From an uncultured bacterium (GTDB taxonomy: Bacteria; Bacteroidota; Bacteroidia; Chitinophagales; Chitinophagaceae), in assembly GCA_903826405.1 (NCBI GenBank), contig CAIKEH010000008.1, positions 81,276 to 145,275 on the forward strand: a DNA stretch of 64,000 nt, written 5' to 3'. Positions within the stretch are counted from its first letter, which is position 1; each line of letters opens with the position of its first letter. Position numbers and translations under genes: made by a program. The notes beneath the pieces were generated by a model. The model was not told the DNA's origin and did no database searches. It saw nothing but the letters and a program-made list of their open reading frames with translations. Positions 44,573 to 54,974 of the stretch are shown one piece after another.

Positions 44573-45850
44573 TCAAAGGTCATCGATGTTTATGGGACCG
44601 CTCAGTTCTCCTTCCCATTTACTCACCGCACTGGTCGCGAGAGCATTTCCGATCACGTTGGTCATAGACCGGAACATATCACAGAAATGGTCGATCGGAA
44701 GTATGAGGGCAATGCCTTCAGGAGGGATATTGAACATGGCACAGGTAGCCGTGACCACGACGAGGGAAGCCCTAGGGACTCCGGCAATACCCTTACTCGT
44801 CAGCATGAGTACGACCAGCATGGTCAATTGCGTACCCAGATCAATGGGGACATGATATACTTGTGCAATGAATATACTCGCAAAAGTCATGTACATCATG
44901 CTGCCGTCCAGATTGAAGCTATAGCCGAGCGGCATGATAAAGGAAACGATCTTGCTGTTGCAGCCGAATCGTTCGAGTTCTTCCACCAGTTTGGGGAAAA
45001 CGGCTTCACTGCTGGTAGTGCTGAAAGCAATCACGATCGGGTCGGCAATTTTCTTGATTAAATCAAACAGACGTCTACCCAGTATCAGGTAACCAACGAT
45101 CATGAGGATGAGCCATAGAGAAAAGATCCCGAGCATGAAAGCCCCAAAAAACTTCAGGTACATGATTACAATGTCCTGAATACCATAATTAGCAACAACC
45201 GCTGATATCGCACCGAATACTCCCAAGGGTGCAAAATTCATCACATATCCCACCATTTTGAGTATGATATGGGAAAATTGGTCCAGCGCATGGATCACCG
45301 GTTTGGCCTTTTCACCCACGGCGGCGGCGGCCACTCCGAAGAATATGGAAAAAATCACGATCTGAAGTATCTCATTGTTGGCCATGGCCTCAACAACGCT
45401 CTTGGGGACGACATGATTGATGAAATCGGCCAAAGACAGGGCCTTGGTTTTTGAAAGCACCTCCGCAGCGGCATTAGCATCTCCCGAAGAGATGGAAAAC
45501 CCCAAACCGGGTTTGAGCAAATTCACCCAGAACATCCCGATGAGAAGGGAAAGAAAAGAAGCAGTGAAGAACCAAAGTAGTGCCTTACCGCCTACACGAC
45601 CGACCGTTTTCAGATCCCCCAATTTGGCGATCCCCACAACCAACGTTGAAAAAACGAGGGGCGCGATGATCATCTGGACCAGCTTGAGAAAGATGGTGGT
45701 CAGCAGTTTGGCGTTAACCGCATACTTAGAGATGAATGCAGGGGCGGTATTGACATGAACAAGGTAACCTGTGATGATGCCGACCACCATGGCAAGAAAA
45801 ATATACAGGGTTAGCCTGTTTTTGCTTCCTACTTTAACCTCTTTTTCCAT
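44573..45850 (-). CDS. Dicarboxylate/amino acid:cation symporter (DAACS)
   Basis: Start MEKEVKVGSKN chosen; FIMPLGYSFNLDGSMMYMTFASIFIAQ. Confidence 0.93.
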   Translation of the reverse strand: MEKEVKVGSKNRLTLYIFLAMVVGIITGYLVHVNTAPAFISKYAVNAKLLTTIFLKLVQMIIAPLVFSTLVVGIAKLGDLKTVGRVGGKALLWFFTASFLSLLIGMFWVNLLKPGLGFSISSGDANAAAEVLSKTKALSLADFINHVVPKSVVEAMANNEILQIVIFSIFFGVAAAAVGEKAKPVIHALDQFSHIILKMVGYVMNFAPLGVFGAISAVVANYGIQDIVIMYLKFFGAFMLGIFSLWLILMIVGYLILGRRLFDLIKKIADPIVIAFSTTSSEAVFPKLVEELERFGCNSKIVSFIMPLGYSFNLDGSMMYMTFASIFIAQVYHVPIDLGTQLTMLVVLMLTSKGIAGVPRASLVVVTATCAMFNIPPEGIALILPIDHFCDMFRSMTNVIGNALATSAVSKWEGELSGPINIDDL

Positions 45851-45999
45851 ATTCAAAAGAATCGAAAATCGGGAAAAAATGCTGACCGGAAAAAAAATCA
45901 TCATCCGAAGAGGCATAGGCCATTAATTTGGCGGATAACGCGATTATTTCTTTATTTTAGTCGATAGAGCATACATTACCAAAACTTAACCATCAGACC

Positions 46000-47652
46000 A
46001 TGAGTTTATTCGTCAGAAAACCGATGTCCACCCTACTCAATGAGGCATCAGACACGGGTACGCACACCCTCAAAAAGACACTTGGGGCAAAAGGCCTGAT
46101 CGCGCTGGGTATAGGAGCGATCATCGGCGCTGGTCTATTTTCCATTACCGGAATGGCGGCTGCGAACCATGCAGGCCCTGCCATCACCCTGTCATTCATC
46201 GTGGCCGGACTCGGTTGTCTGTTCGCAGGTCTCTGTTATGCCGAATTCGCTTCCATGATCCCCGTAGCAGGCAGTGCCTATACATACTCCTATGCAACCA
46301 TGGGTGAATTCATAGCCTGGATCATCGGATGGGATCTAGTACTGGAATATGCCGTCGGCGCAGCAACCGTAGGTATCAGTTGGAGTAGGTACATGGTAAA
46401 ATTTCTGGATGGTTTCGGCATTCAATTGCCGACCAGCCTGACGGCGGGCCCTCTTGATGGAGGCATCATCAATCTTCCTGCGGTCCTCATCATCGTATTG
46501 ATGAGTCTGCTACTGATCAAAGGGACCCGGGAAAGCGCATCCGTAAATAGCGTCATCGTCACAGTCAAGATAGCCGTTGTACTCATTTTCATCTTCCTGG
46601 GTTGGAAGTACATCAATCAATCGAACTACAACCCATACATACCTGAGAATACGGGTAAATTCGGCGACTTCGGCTTTAGTGGCATCATCAGGGCCGCGGC
46701 CATTGTCTTTTTCGCTTATATCGGTTTTGATGCCGTGAGTACGGCCGCTCAGGAGGCCAAAAATCCGAAAAAAGACATGCCCATCGGCATCTTGGGTTCT
46801 TTGCTCATCTGCACCATCCTTTATATATTGTTCGCACACGTCATGACCGGTGTCACCAGTTACACGACATTCGTTGGCAAAGATGGCATCGCACCTGTAG
46901 CAGTAGCCATCGACCATATGGGAACAGCGGATGCCAGCGGAGTGATCAGGCCTGACTATCCTTGGCTCAACAGGGCGATAGTCGTAGCTATCCTCTTTGG
47001 ATATTCCTCCGTCATCCTGGTGATGCTCATGGGTCAGAGCAGGGTATTCTATAGCATGAGCAAGGATGGCCTCATTCCCAAGGTCTTCTCCAAGGTTAAT
47101 CCCAACACGCAAACCCCTGTCAGCAACAACCTTCTTTTCATGCTTTTCGTCAGCCTCTTTGCCGCCTTTGTTCCGGCCAGAGTGGTTGGTGAAATGACCA
47201 GCATCGGAACTCTTTTCGCATTCATACTGGTCTGCATAGGAGTCTGGGTCATGCGCAGGAAAATGCCTGACCTGCATCGTGCCTTCAAAACTCCATTGGT
47301 CCCCCTTGTACCCATACTGGGTATCGCTACATGCCTCTTCATGATGGTATTCCTTCCCATGGACACTTGGATAAGGCTGCTGGTCTGGATGTTGATAGGT
47401 CAGGACATCTATCTCTCCTACGGAACCAAGAAAAGCCACCTTGGTGATGGTACAGTTACCAGAAGAGGAATGCGGATAGCACATTTTGTGGGCATGGGCA
47501 TGGCCCTGCTGCTGATCATTGTAGCATTCATTTATCAGAATACGGAAGGCTTTGACAGCGACAGGACATTATTCTACCTGTCCATCGTTTTCTCTGTTTT
47601 CCATATCATACTGTATGCCAGCAAATTGAGCAAACCAGAATCCAACAACTGA
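46000..47652 (+). CDS. APC family amino acid permease (cationic amino acid transporter type)
   Basis: ORF 550 aa; LKKTLGAKGLIALGIGAIIGAGLFSITGMAAANHAGPAITLSFIVAG. Confidence 0.93.
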   Translation: MSLFVRKPMSTLLNEASDTGTHTLKKTLGAKGLIALGIGAIIGAGLFSITGMAAANHAGPAITLSFIVAGLGCLFAGLCYAEFASMIPVAGSAYTYSYATMGEFIAWIIGWDLVLEYAVGAATVGISWSRYMVKFLDGFGIQLPTSLTAGPLDGGIINLPAVLIIVLMSLLLIKGTRESASVNSVIVTVKIAVVLIFIFLGWKYINQSNYNPYIPENTGKFGDFGFSGIIRAAAIVFFAYIGFDAVSTAAQEAKNPKKDMPIGILGSLLICTILYILFAHVMTGVTSYTTFVGKDGIAPVAVAIDHMGTADASGVIRPDYPWLNRAIVVAILFGYSSVILVMLMGQSRVFYSMSKDGLIPKVFSKVNPNTQTPVSNNLLFMLFVSLFAAFVPARVVGEMTSIGTLFAFILVCIGVWVMRRKMPDLHRAFKTPLVPLVPILGIATCLFMMVFLPMDTWIRLLVWMLIGQDIYLSYGTKKSHLGDGTVTRRGMRIAHFVGMGMALLLIIVAFIYQNTEGFDSDRTLFYLSIVFSVFHIILYASKLSKPESNN

Positions 47653-47663
47653 ATCTTTAACTG

Positions 47664-47713
47664 AGAGAAGCCGTTCCCGCCCTAAAAATGCATATGGGCA
47701 GGAACGGCTTCTC
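47664..47713 (+). terminator. Long inverted repeat / terminator after amino acid permease
   Basis: gagaagccgttcc ... ggaacggcttctc, 13-bp perfect arms; inner gccc/gggc pair. Confidence 0.7.
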
Positions 47714-47814
47714 ATTTTCGGGGATTCACTACTTTTGCAACCCCGGCATATCAGGAGATCAGATCAGGATCTCCGCAGGCTTTTGTTTCGACCAATTTTA
47801 AATCAAAGAATCCA

Positions 47815-48537
47815 ATGGGACGCATTTTTGAAGTACGTAAAGCCACCATGTTCGCCCGATGGGACAGAATGGCCAAACAGTTCACGAGGATCGGAAAGGA
47901 GATAGCCATCGCAGTCAAGACGGGTGGAACCGATCCCGGCACCAACCCGGCTTTGAGGCGCTGCATGCAAAATGCGAAAAGTGTGAATATGCCCAAGGAT
48001 CGCGTGGAAGCGGCCATCAAACGCGCTCTGGGCAAGGAAATGGAGAACTATGAGGAGATATTATATGAAGGTTATGGCCCCCATGGTGTGGCCATTCTGG
48101 TGGAAACGGCCACAGACAACCACGTTCGTACCGTGGCCAACGTGAAATCTTATTTCAACAAAGGCAACGGTACACTCGGCAATAGCGGTAGCGTAAGCTT
48201 CCAATTCAAAAAGATGGGTGTATTCAAACTGAAAACAGAGGGACTGAGCGCAGAAAATATGGAACTCGAACTCATCGATCACGGATTAGAGGAAATGGGC
48301 GAAGGGACAGGTGAAAATGGTGAGGAAGTGATTGTCATACGAGTTGCTTTCTCGGATTTCGGCAAAATGCAGAAAGCTCTTGAAGACAAGGGCATCACTC
48401 CCATCAGCGCCGAGGTGGAATGGATCCCATCAAACACCGTGGAAGTGTCTGAAGAACAGGCCCAGGAGTTGCTCAAACTGGTGGACAGGCTGGAGCAGGA
48501 TGACGACGTTCAGAAAGTATTCCATAACCTGAAATAA
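47815..48537 (+). CDS. YebC/PmpR family protein
   Basis: ORF 240 aa; [55 protein letters not shown]. Confidence 0.93.
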   Translation: MGRIFEVRKATMFARWDRMAKQFTRIGKEIAIAVKTGGTDPGTNPALRRCMQNAKSVNMPKDRVEAAIKRALGKEMENYEEILYEGYGPHGVAILVETATDNHVRTVANVKSYFNKGNGTLGNSGSVSFQFKKMGVFKLKTEGLSAENMELELIDHGLEEMGEGTGENGEEVIVIRVAFSDFGKMQKALEDKGITPISAEVEWIPSNTVEVSEEQAQELLKLVDRLEQDDDVQKVFHNLK

Positions 48538-48635
48538 AGAAATTATTTTTTAGAAAGCGGCAACCCAAGTGACGCCTTTTTTACTTCTCTTCAGTCGTCA
48601 GATACCCATCATCAAAAGTGCCGTAGCTTTAATGC

Positions 48636-49067
48636 ATGCCGACCAATCATCCCATTGTAATTTATGACGGATTTTGCAAACTCTGTATCGGATCGGTCAA
48701 GTTCATCATAAAGAGGGATCGGAAACGGCGATTCCGATTCGAACCGCTTTACGGGAAATGGGCTGAACAGCTCCTTGCGCAGGAAGTCACGAGTAGAACA
48801 CCGTCTGAAAGTTTAATACTGTACGATGAAGGTAAGATATGGTCTTCTTCAGACGCTGCATTAAGGATCGCACTACAACTGGATGGGGCGTGGCCATTAC
48901 TTTATGTATTCATCCTGCTTCCACGCATCATCCGGGATCGAGCATATCGGATAATAGCATCCAATCGCCACCGATGGTTCGGCAGCACTGAAACTTGTTG
49001 GATACCCGGTGATGATAGAGAGATGCGATCCGAAGGAAGATCGCAGGCAGTAACAGATAAGGTTTGA
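48636..49067 (+). CDS. DCC family (DUF393) thiol-disulfide oxidoreductase-like protein
   Basis: ORF 143 aa; VIYDGFCKLCIGSVKFIIKRDRKRRFRFEPL. Confidence 0.88.
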   Translation: MPTNHPIVIYDGFCKLCIGSVKFIIKRDRKRRFRFEPLYGKWAEQLLAQEVTSRTPSESLILYDEGKIWSSSDAALRIALQLDGAWPLLYVFILLPRIIRDRAYRIIASNRHRWFGSTETCWIPGDDREMRSEGRSQAVTDKV

Positions 49068-49071
49068 AAAC

Positions 49072-51465
49072 TTATTCCCGCATCATGGTCAAAGCGGCTT
49101 CAATGATATCCTCCGTGTTTGGCTTGCTGAAGTAATCTCCGTCACTACCATAGCCCGGACGATGATGAGTACTCGTCAATGTCCGTGGGGACACATCAAG
49201 CCATCGATATCCGCCCTGCTTTTCCATGACGATGTTGTACATGTACGCCGATGCTCCACCTGGAACATCTTCATCCACGAAAAGTATACGGTTGGTTTTC
49301 TTCAAGGAATCCAGGATCATATTATTCCGGTCGAAGGGTAAAAGGGTTCGAACATCGATCACTTCGAGTGAAATACCTTCTTTGGCCAATTCGCCAGCAG
49401 CTTCCTCGATCTGGCGCAGAACCGAACCGTAAGACACCACGGTGATATCCGTACCTTCCCGGATCACTTCAGGAATTCCGAGTGGCACCCGCATTTCGGC
49501 AAGGTTGGCAGGCATCCTCTCTTTCAGTCGGTAACCGTTCAGACATTCGATCATGATGGCCGGATCATTACCATCCAGAAGCGTGTTGTACATACCGGCA
49601 GCTTGGGTCATGTTCCGAGGTACACATACATGCATGCCACGCAGGGAATTGATCACCATTCCCATTGGCGAACCCGTATGCCATATGCCTTCCAGGCGAT
49701 GCCCCCTCGTTCGTACGATCAACGGAGCAGACTGACGCCCCACGGTGCGAAAGTGTAAGGTGGAAAGATCATCGCTCAAAGGTTGCAGTCCATACAACAA
49801 GTAATCAAGATACTGTATCTCGGCTATGGGACGAAGACCACGCATGGCAAGTCCAATACCCTGTCCCATGATCGTAATCTCCCTGATACCGGTATCAAAG
49901 ACCCGATGTTCACCATACTTGGCCTGAAGTCCGGCAAAACCCTGATTGACATCTCCGATGCGCCCCACATCTTCACCAAAGGCAAGTACATAAGGATTGC
50001 TATCGAGAAGTTGATCGAAATAGCGATTTAGAACTTCGTATCCGTTCACTGTAACGGAGTCAGCATCGTATTCAGCAGGGTTCTCGACTACCAGCAAAGG
50101 GCTTTTAGGACCTTCGTTATACAGATGGGATCCGAAATGACTGAGGTTCTCTTTTTTCAACTGCTCCAACCATTCCCGTACATGACCAGCATCAGGATGT
50201 TCATGAAAATGAAGGACGGTCCGTGTGAGCAACTGTATCATCTCCCGGCGCATCGGCTCGAGGTTCTTGGAAAGCTTTTGCGCGAGTTCACGCAGATACC
50301 CAGCCCGCTCCTCATCACTGTCCAACAAAGGCTGAACCAGCTTAAGGGTGTGTGCTACCTGCTGCCTGACCGGAACCGTGTAAAGTTGAAAGGCCTCTTG
50401 TCGACTGTGCCGAACATGGTGTTTTGCTGCAGATTCCAATTCAGAAAGCTCCTCTTGGGTCGACAGCGAGTTGGCAATGATCCATTCCCTCATTTTCCTG
50501 TAGCAATCCCACTCCCGCTCCCAAGCCAGTCGTTCCGGACTTTTATACCTTTCATGACTACCTGAAGTGGAATGACCCTGCGGCTGGGTCACTTCCTCTA
50601 CATGAAAAAGCACGGGTACATGCGTTCTCCGGGCATGAGATATGCCCTCCTCGAAAGCCTCGCACAAGCCGGCATAATCCCAGGCCTTAACCTTATAAAT
50701 GGAAATGCCATTGGTTCCTTCCATTTTCTGAAAACCCTTTAATGCATCGGATATGGAACCTTTCACCGTTTGATATTGTTTCGGGACCGAAATGCCATAT
50801 CCATCATCCCACACGAACATGGCCAGTGGAATACGCAGGACAGCTGCGGCATTCATGGCTTCCCAGAAATGCCCTTCACTCGTAGATGCATCACCGATCG
50901 TACAAAAACAGACCTCATTACCCCCATTAGTCAAATGCTGGTACTCGGGCTTATTCCCACTTTCCCTGAAAAAACGGGATGCATAGGCCAAACCGATAGC
51001 CCTCGGAACCTGTGCTGCTGTAGGCGCAAGTCCCGCTGCCAGATTTTTTATTTGCGAGAGATCCTTCCATTTACCTTGCTCATCCACAAAGGGCGTCGCA
51101 AAATGATTGTTCATCTGACGGCCTCCGCTGTTCGGTTCATTGTTCAAGTCGGGATCGGCATATAGTTGGGAGAAGAACTCCTTCAGGGTGAGGGAACCCG
51201 TAGCGAAAGCGAAGGTCTGATCACGATAATAACCGGAATAAAAATCACCTGGCATGAAGAATTTGGCCATCGCCAATTGAGGAACTTCTTTCCCATCACC
51301 AAAGATCCCGAATTTGGCCTTTCCGGTAAGTACCTCCTTACGGCCCAACAAGCTGGCTTCCCTGCTTTCACAAGCGAATCTATAATCCTTGAGAACTTCT
51401 TCGCGGAACGCATCGAATGAAACTTTTTCTTGGGAAATCGGTTCCTTGGTCTGTACTTCCTGCAT
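49072..51465 (-). CDS. Fused alpha+beta E1 subunit of 2-oxoisovalerate (branched-chain alpha-keto acid) dehydrogenase
   Basis: ORF 797 aa; N-half TPP-binding E1 alpha (GDASTSEGHFWEAMNAAAVLRIPL), C-half E1 beta (AFGEDVGRIGDVNQGFAGLQAKYGEHRVFDTGI). Confidence 0.92.
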   Translation of the reverse strand: MQEVQTKEPISQEKVSFDAFREEVLKDYRFACESREASLLGRKEVLTGKAKFGIFGDGKEVPQLAMAKFFMPGDFYSGYYRDQTFAFATGSLTLKEFFSQLYADPDLNNEPNSGGRQMNNHFATPFVDEQGKWKDLSQIKNLAAGLAPTAAQVPRAIGLAYASRFFRESGNKPEYQHLTNGGNEVCFCTIGDASTSEGHFWEAMNAAAVLRIPLAMFVWDDGYGISVPKQYQTVKGSISDALKGFQKMEGTNGISIYKVKAWDYAGLCEAFEEGISHARRTHVPVLFHVEEVTQPQGHSTSGSHERYKSPERLAWEREWDCYRKMREWIIANSLSTQEELSELESAAKHHVRHSRQEAFQLYTVPVRQQVAHTLKLVQPLLDSDEERAGYLRELAQKLSKNLEPMRREMIQLLTRTVLHFHEHPDAGHVREWLEQLKKENLSHFGSHLYNEGPKSPLLVVENPAEYDADSVTVNGYEVLNRYFDQLLDSNPYVLAFGEDVGRIGDVNQGFAGLQAKYGEHRVFDTGIREITIMGQGIGLAMRGLRPIAEIQYLDYLLYGLQPLSDDLSTLHFRTVGRQSAPLIVRTRGHRLEGIWHTGSPMGMVINSLRGMHVCVPRNMTQAAGMYNTLLDGNDPAIMIECLNGYRLKERMPANLAEMRVPLGIPEVIREGTDITVVSYGSVLRQIEEAAGELAKEGISLEVIDVRTLLPFDRNNMILDSLKKTNRILFVDEDVPGGASAYMYNIVMEKQGGYRWLDVSPRTLTSTHHRPGYGSDGDYFSKPNTEDIIEAALTMMRE

Positions 51466-51622
51466 GCGGCAAAACTACCTGAATTTTAAGTTTTTTAGAA
51501 TAGCAACCAATAAAATCACCAGGTCTAGACTTTTTTTATAATAAATTGAAAATCATAGGCTTTGGAAATTGTCTTGGGCCAAGCAACGTTAAACCCCCTG
51601 AAAACCGTCTAAGTTAGGATAG

Positions 51623-51654
51623 ATTGACAATTGAATTCACAATTTGTAGATTTG
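51623..51654 (+). promoter_or_regulatory. Putative promoter for DUF1573 pair
   Basis: aTTG-N20-TAgaTTTG. Confidence 0.6.
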
Positions 51655-51686
51655 CATAGCGTTATAAAAATTCCAACAGGAGACGA

Positions 51687-52130
51687 ATGACAAGATTTCT
51701 TTTTTTGGCCTTTCTGATATTGGTCTGTGAAAAAATCATTGCCCAACAATCCGTTGCGACTAAAGCAGTGGATGAACTTCTTTTGAAAGAGTCTTCATTC
51801 AACTTTGGCAAGATAGCGCAGGGGAGGCCCGTTACACACGTCTTTGAGATCGTTAATGTTTCGAAAGACACCCTGAATCTTGAAAATGTTCAGGCATCCT
51901 GTGGATGTACCACACCGGAATGGGATCATTCATCTATTTTGCCAGGTAAGACCCGGGAGATCAAGGTGGGATATAATGCATTGGCCGAAGGTGGATTTGA
52001 AAAAAACATCAGCATATTCTATAACAAAGGACAATTGAAGACTCTGGTGATCCGTGGAGAGGTCTGGCACACTCCGGAACAATCCGCCCCTAAAAACAAT
52101 TCAATCGCTTTATTAAAGACCATAAATTAA
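51687..52130 (+). CDS. DUF1573 family secreted protein
   Basis: ORF 147 aa; FNFGKIAQGRPVTHVFEI ... ASCGCTTPEW. Confidence 0.9.
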   Translation: MTRFLFLAFLILVCEKIIAQQSVATKAVDELLLKESSFNFGKIAQGRPVTHVFEIVNVSKDTLNLENVQASCGCTTPEWDHSSILPGKTREIKVGYNALAEGGFEKNISIFYNKGQLKTLVIRGEVWHTPEQSAPKNNSIALLKTIN

Positions 52131-52138
52131 AATAAAAA

Positions 52139-52558
52139 ATGAAAAAGATCCTTTTAGCCATTGCCATCATCGGATTGGGTACTACTGCTTTCGCCCAAAC
52201 GACGCCCGCACCTGCGGCTGCACCAGTCAAGAAAGCCGACGAGGTACTCAAGTTCAAGGAAGTGAGATACAATTTCGGGAAGATCAAGCAGGGGGTTCCC
52301 GTAACGCATGATTTCGGATTCACGAATGCCGGAAGCACAGCTCTGATCATCGAAAACGCAACAGCATCCTGCGGTTGCACCACTCCTACCTGGCCACAGA
52401 AGCCGATCTCATCTGGTGCCGCTGACAAGGTTACAGCAGGCTTCAATGCCGCCAATGCAGGAGCATTCGAAAAGACCATTTTCGTAAAAGTCAAAGGCTA
52501 CGACCTCCCACTCGAAATAAAAATCGCAGGTGAGGTAGAAGCTAAGAAGACGAATTGA
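52139..52558 (+). CDS. DUF1573 family secreted protein (paralog)
   Basis: ORF 139 aa; YNFGKIKQGVPVTHDFGFTN ... ASCGCTTPTW. Confidence 0.92.
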   Translation: MKKILLAIAIIGLGTTAFAQTTPAPAAAPVKKADEVLKFKEVRYNFGKIKQGVPVTHDFGFTNAGSTALIIENATASCGCTTPTWPQKPISSGAADKVTAGFNAANAGAFEKTIFVKVKGYDLPLEIKIAGEVEAKKTN

Positions 52559-52578
52559 TCAACAAGTAAAGAATAGAC

Positions 52579-52613
52579 ATAAAAAAATCCCCGCTGATGC
52601 AGGGATTTTTTTA
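52579..52613 (+). terminator. Bidirectional terminator between convergent genes
   Basis: aaaaaaatccccgctgatgcagggattttttt. Confidence 0.85.
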
Positions 52614-52630
52614 TGTAGAAACAGGAAAGT

Positions 52631-53659
52631 TCAATCCCTTCGGGCATTTTCTATGAAAACATTTTTCAGAGCCTTAGGGTCATTTATGGTTTTATAGAAT
52701 TGATCCAGATAATCGATCATGTCCAATACGGTATTCTTCTCCAGCCAGGTGCAATTACGAACAAGACCGTAGAACTTATCTTTTTTGGAATTGTATAGAT
52801 CAACCTTCTGCTGCAATTCATCCATGGTCCGCGGATATCCTCTATAGACCCTTTCGGTAACTTTGGTGATCCCAAGCAACTCATCAGGTTCGGCATAAGG
52901 CGCATCAACCATGCCGCAATAATCAAAGTCATATGGAACGGCATATGCTTTGGCCGTTTCCAAAGAATCCTTAGGGACCATGAACTTGATATTGTGGACA
53001 GCAGGTACTGACCAGTCTGTATTACCGATCAGGTACTGGAACGTGGCTACAAGTGTCATGTAATCCCTATTGGCAAGTTCAGTGTGTAATCTCTCCCTTT
53101 TCACCTCCTTGAACCCGTTCCTTTTGGCCATGAGTCCCATGTCTTCGATCACAAATCCATAATAGATGAATGGTTTCCTGCGATTCGCGCTGTCCATGAA
53201 GTTGACGTGAACCAATCTGACTTTCAGACTCATGGGAGTAAGTTCACAGAACATCAGGTAACATAGGTATTCCTTGAAAATGAGCTGCTCGAAAGAACTC
53301 CCCGGCTTGCAGGCATTGACCAGTTTGAGGGTCTTGAGGTATTTGAATGGGCCGACATTGTTTTTGAAAACCAGGTTGACTGGAGGGATCTGGCATAATT
53401 CTTTCCGAAAATGTCCTCTGGCTTTAATGTCGATGGGAGCGGAGAGCACTTTACCATCTGGCAGGGTCATGGAGAATTGGGCCTTTTGCATGGTCTCATT
53501 CTCCTTCTCACTGATCAATTTCTTCAGGTCCGTGGAAACGGAGATCTCAAGCGGTTTGTCATCTTTGAATATCCCTAAACTATCCTGGGCGGAAAGTTGC
53601 ATGCCGATGTTGGTAAATAGAATGAAGAGCAACAATGCATATTTGATTCTGGATCCCAT
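52631..53659 (-). CDS. Secreted protein with possible CotH-like kinase fold
   Basis: ORF 342 aa; signal peptide; YLIGNTDWSVPAVHNIKFM and AVPYDFDYCGMVDAPYA resemble CotH catalytic/metal motifs. Confidence 0.7.
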   Translation of the reverse strand: MGSRIKYALLLFILFTNIGMQLSAQDSLGIFKDDKPLEISVSTDLKKLISEKENETMQKAQFSMTLPDGKVLSAPIDIKARGHFRKELCQIPPVNLVFKNNVGPFKYLKTLKLVNACKPGSSFEQLIFKEYLCYLMFCELTPMSLKVRLVHVNFMDSANRRKPFIYYGFVIEDMGLMAKRNGFKEVKRERLHTELANRDYMTLVATFQYLIGNTDWSVPAVHNIKFMVPKDSLETAKAYAVPYDFDYCGMVDAPYAEPDELLGITKVTERVYRGYPRTMDELQQKVDLYNSKKDKFYGLVRNCTWLEKNTVLDMIDYLDQFYKTINDPKALKNVFIENARRD

Positions 53660-53766
53660 GGTTCTATTTTTTGGTTGGATGTTGCCTAAAAAGTACGGAA
53701 TGTTCCTGATTTTTTTGTCGATTTCTGGAGAATTCAGGCTATTCAGGCATTCACTACCTTTATGTC

Positions 53767-54963
53767 ATGCTTCAGATCTCAGAAAGGGGCCGTCAAATGC
53801 CCCCATCACCGATCCGGAAATTGGTCCCCTTTGCCGATGTCGCCAAGAAGAAAGGGATCAAGGTTTACCACTTGAATATAGGCCAACCGGATATTGAAAC
53901 ACCCGTGTCGGCGATGGATGCCGTACGCCACAACCAACTCAAAGTGCTGGAATACTGCCATAGTGCCGGTAACGAATCGTACAGGAGGCGATTGGTCGAT
54001 TATTACAAAAAGGTTGGAATAGAAATCTCTCCTGATCAGATCATCGTAACGACGGGAGGCAGTGAAGCCATCATTTTCGGCTTCCTGTGTTGCCTGAATC
54101 CGGGCGACGAGGTCATCATACCCGAGCCATTCTATGCAAATTACAATGGATTCGCAGTCATGACGGGGGTGAATGTGGTGCCCATAACTTCACATATCGA
54201 CAATGGTTTTGCCTTACCCCCCATCCACGATTTCGAGAAAGTGATCACGCCACGAACCCGTGCCATTGCGGTCTGCAACCCAAATAATCCCACGGGCTAC
54301 CTATACTCCCGTGCAGAGATGGAAGCGCTCAAGGCGATCTGCCTGAAAAACGACCTTTACCTATTCTCCGATGAGGCTTATCGGGAATTCAGTTATGATG
54401 GGGAATTCGTAAGCGCCATGCAGCTCACAGAGATGGATGACCATGTCATCATGATGGACACGATTTCTAAACGTTATTCTGCCTGCGGCGCCAGGATCGG
54501 CGCACTCATCTCCAAGAACAAGGGGATCATGGATACAGCCTTGAAATTCGCCCAGGCGCGATTGAGCCCACCGGGACTGGGACAAATTCTCGCTGAAGCC
54601 GCCATTGATCTACCGGATGATTTTTTCGACCGACCCAAGGCTGAATATCAGGCTCGCCGTGACCTTCTGGTCAAACGTTTGAATTCCATGGATGGTGTTT
54701 TCTGCCCCAACCCCGGAGGTGCGTTTTATGCCATGGCCCGACTTCCCATAGATGACAGTGATCGGTTTTGTCAATGGCTATTGGAATCTTTTAGTCACCA
54801 GGATCAAACGTTAATGCTTGCACCAGCTTCCGGATTCTATCGCTCTTCAGGATCAGGAAAAGATGAGGTTCGGCTCGCATACGTTTTAAACCAGGAGGAT
54901 TTATCTTCAGCCATGGATTGCCTAGAAGAGGCGCTCAAGGTATACCCTGGAAGAAAAGTTTGA
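53767..54963 (+). CDS. Class I/II pyridoxal-phosphate aminotransferase
   Basis: ORF 398 aa; NPNNPTGYLYSRAEMEA, DEAYREFSYDG, SKRYSACGARIGAL. Confidence 0.93.
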   Translation: MLQISERGRQMPPSPIRKLVPFADVAKKKGIKVYHLNIGQPDIETPVSAMDAVRHNQLKVLEYCHSAGNESYRRRLVDYYKKVGIEISPDQIIVTTGGSEAIIFGFLCCLNPGDEVIIPEPFYANYNGFAVMTGVNVVPITSHIDNGFALPPIHDFEKVITPRTRAIAVCNPNNPTGYLYSRAEMEALKAICLKNDLYLFSDEAYREFSYDGEFVSAMQLTEMDDHVIMMDTISKRYSACGARIGALISKNKGIMDTALKFAQARLSPPGLGQILAEAAIDLPDDFFDRPKAEYQARRDLLVKRLNSMDGVFCPNPGGAFYAMARLPIDDSDRFCQWLLESFSHQDQTLMLAPASGFYRSSGSGKDEVRLAYVLNQEDLSSAMDCLEEALKVYPGRKV

Positions 54964-54974
54964 AGAAGTATAGA

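Noticed and set aside
46510-47484. 324 aa antisense ORF within the amino acid permease gene
   Set aside because: Composition is His/Asp/Tyr-rich as expected for antisense of a membrane protein gene; no recognisable domain.
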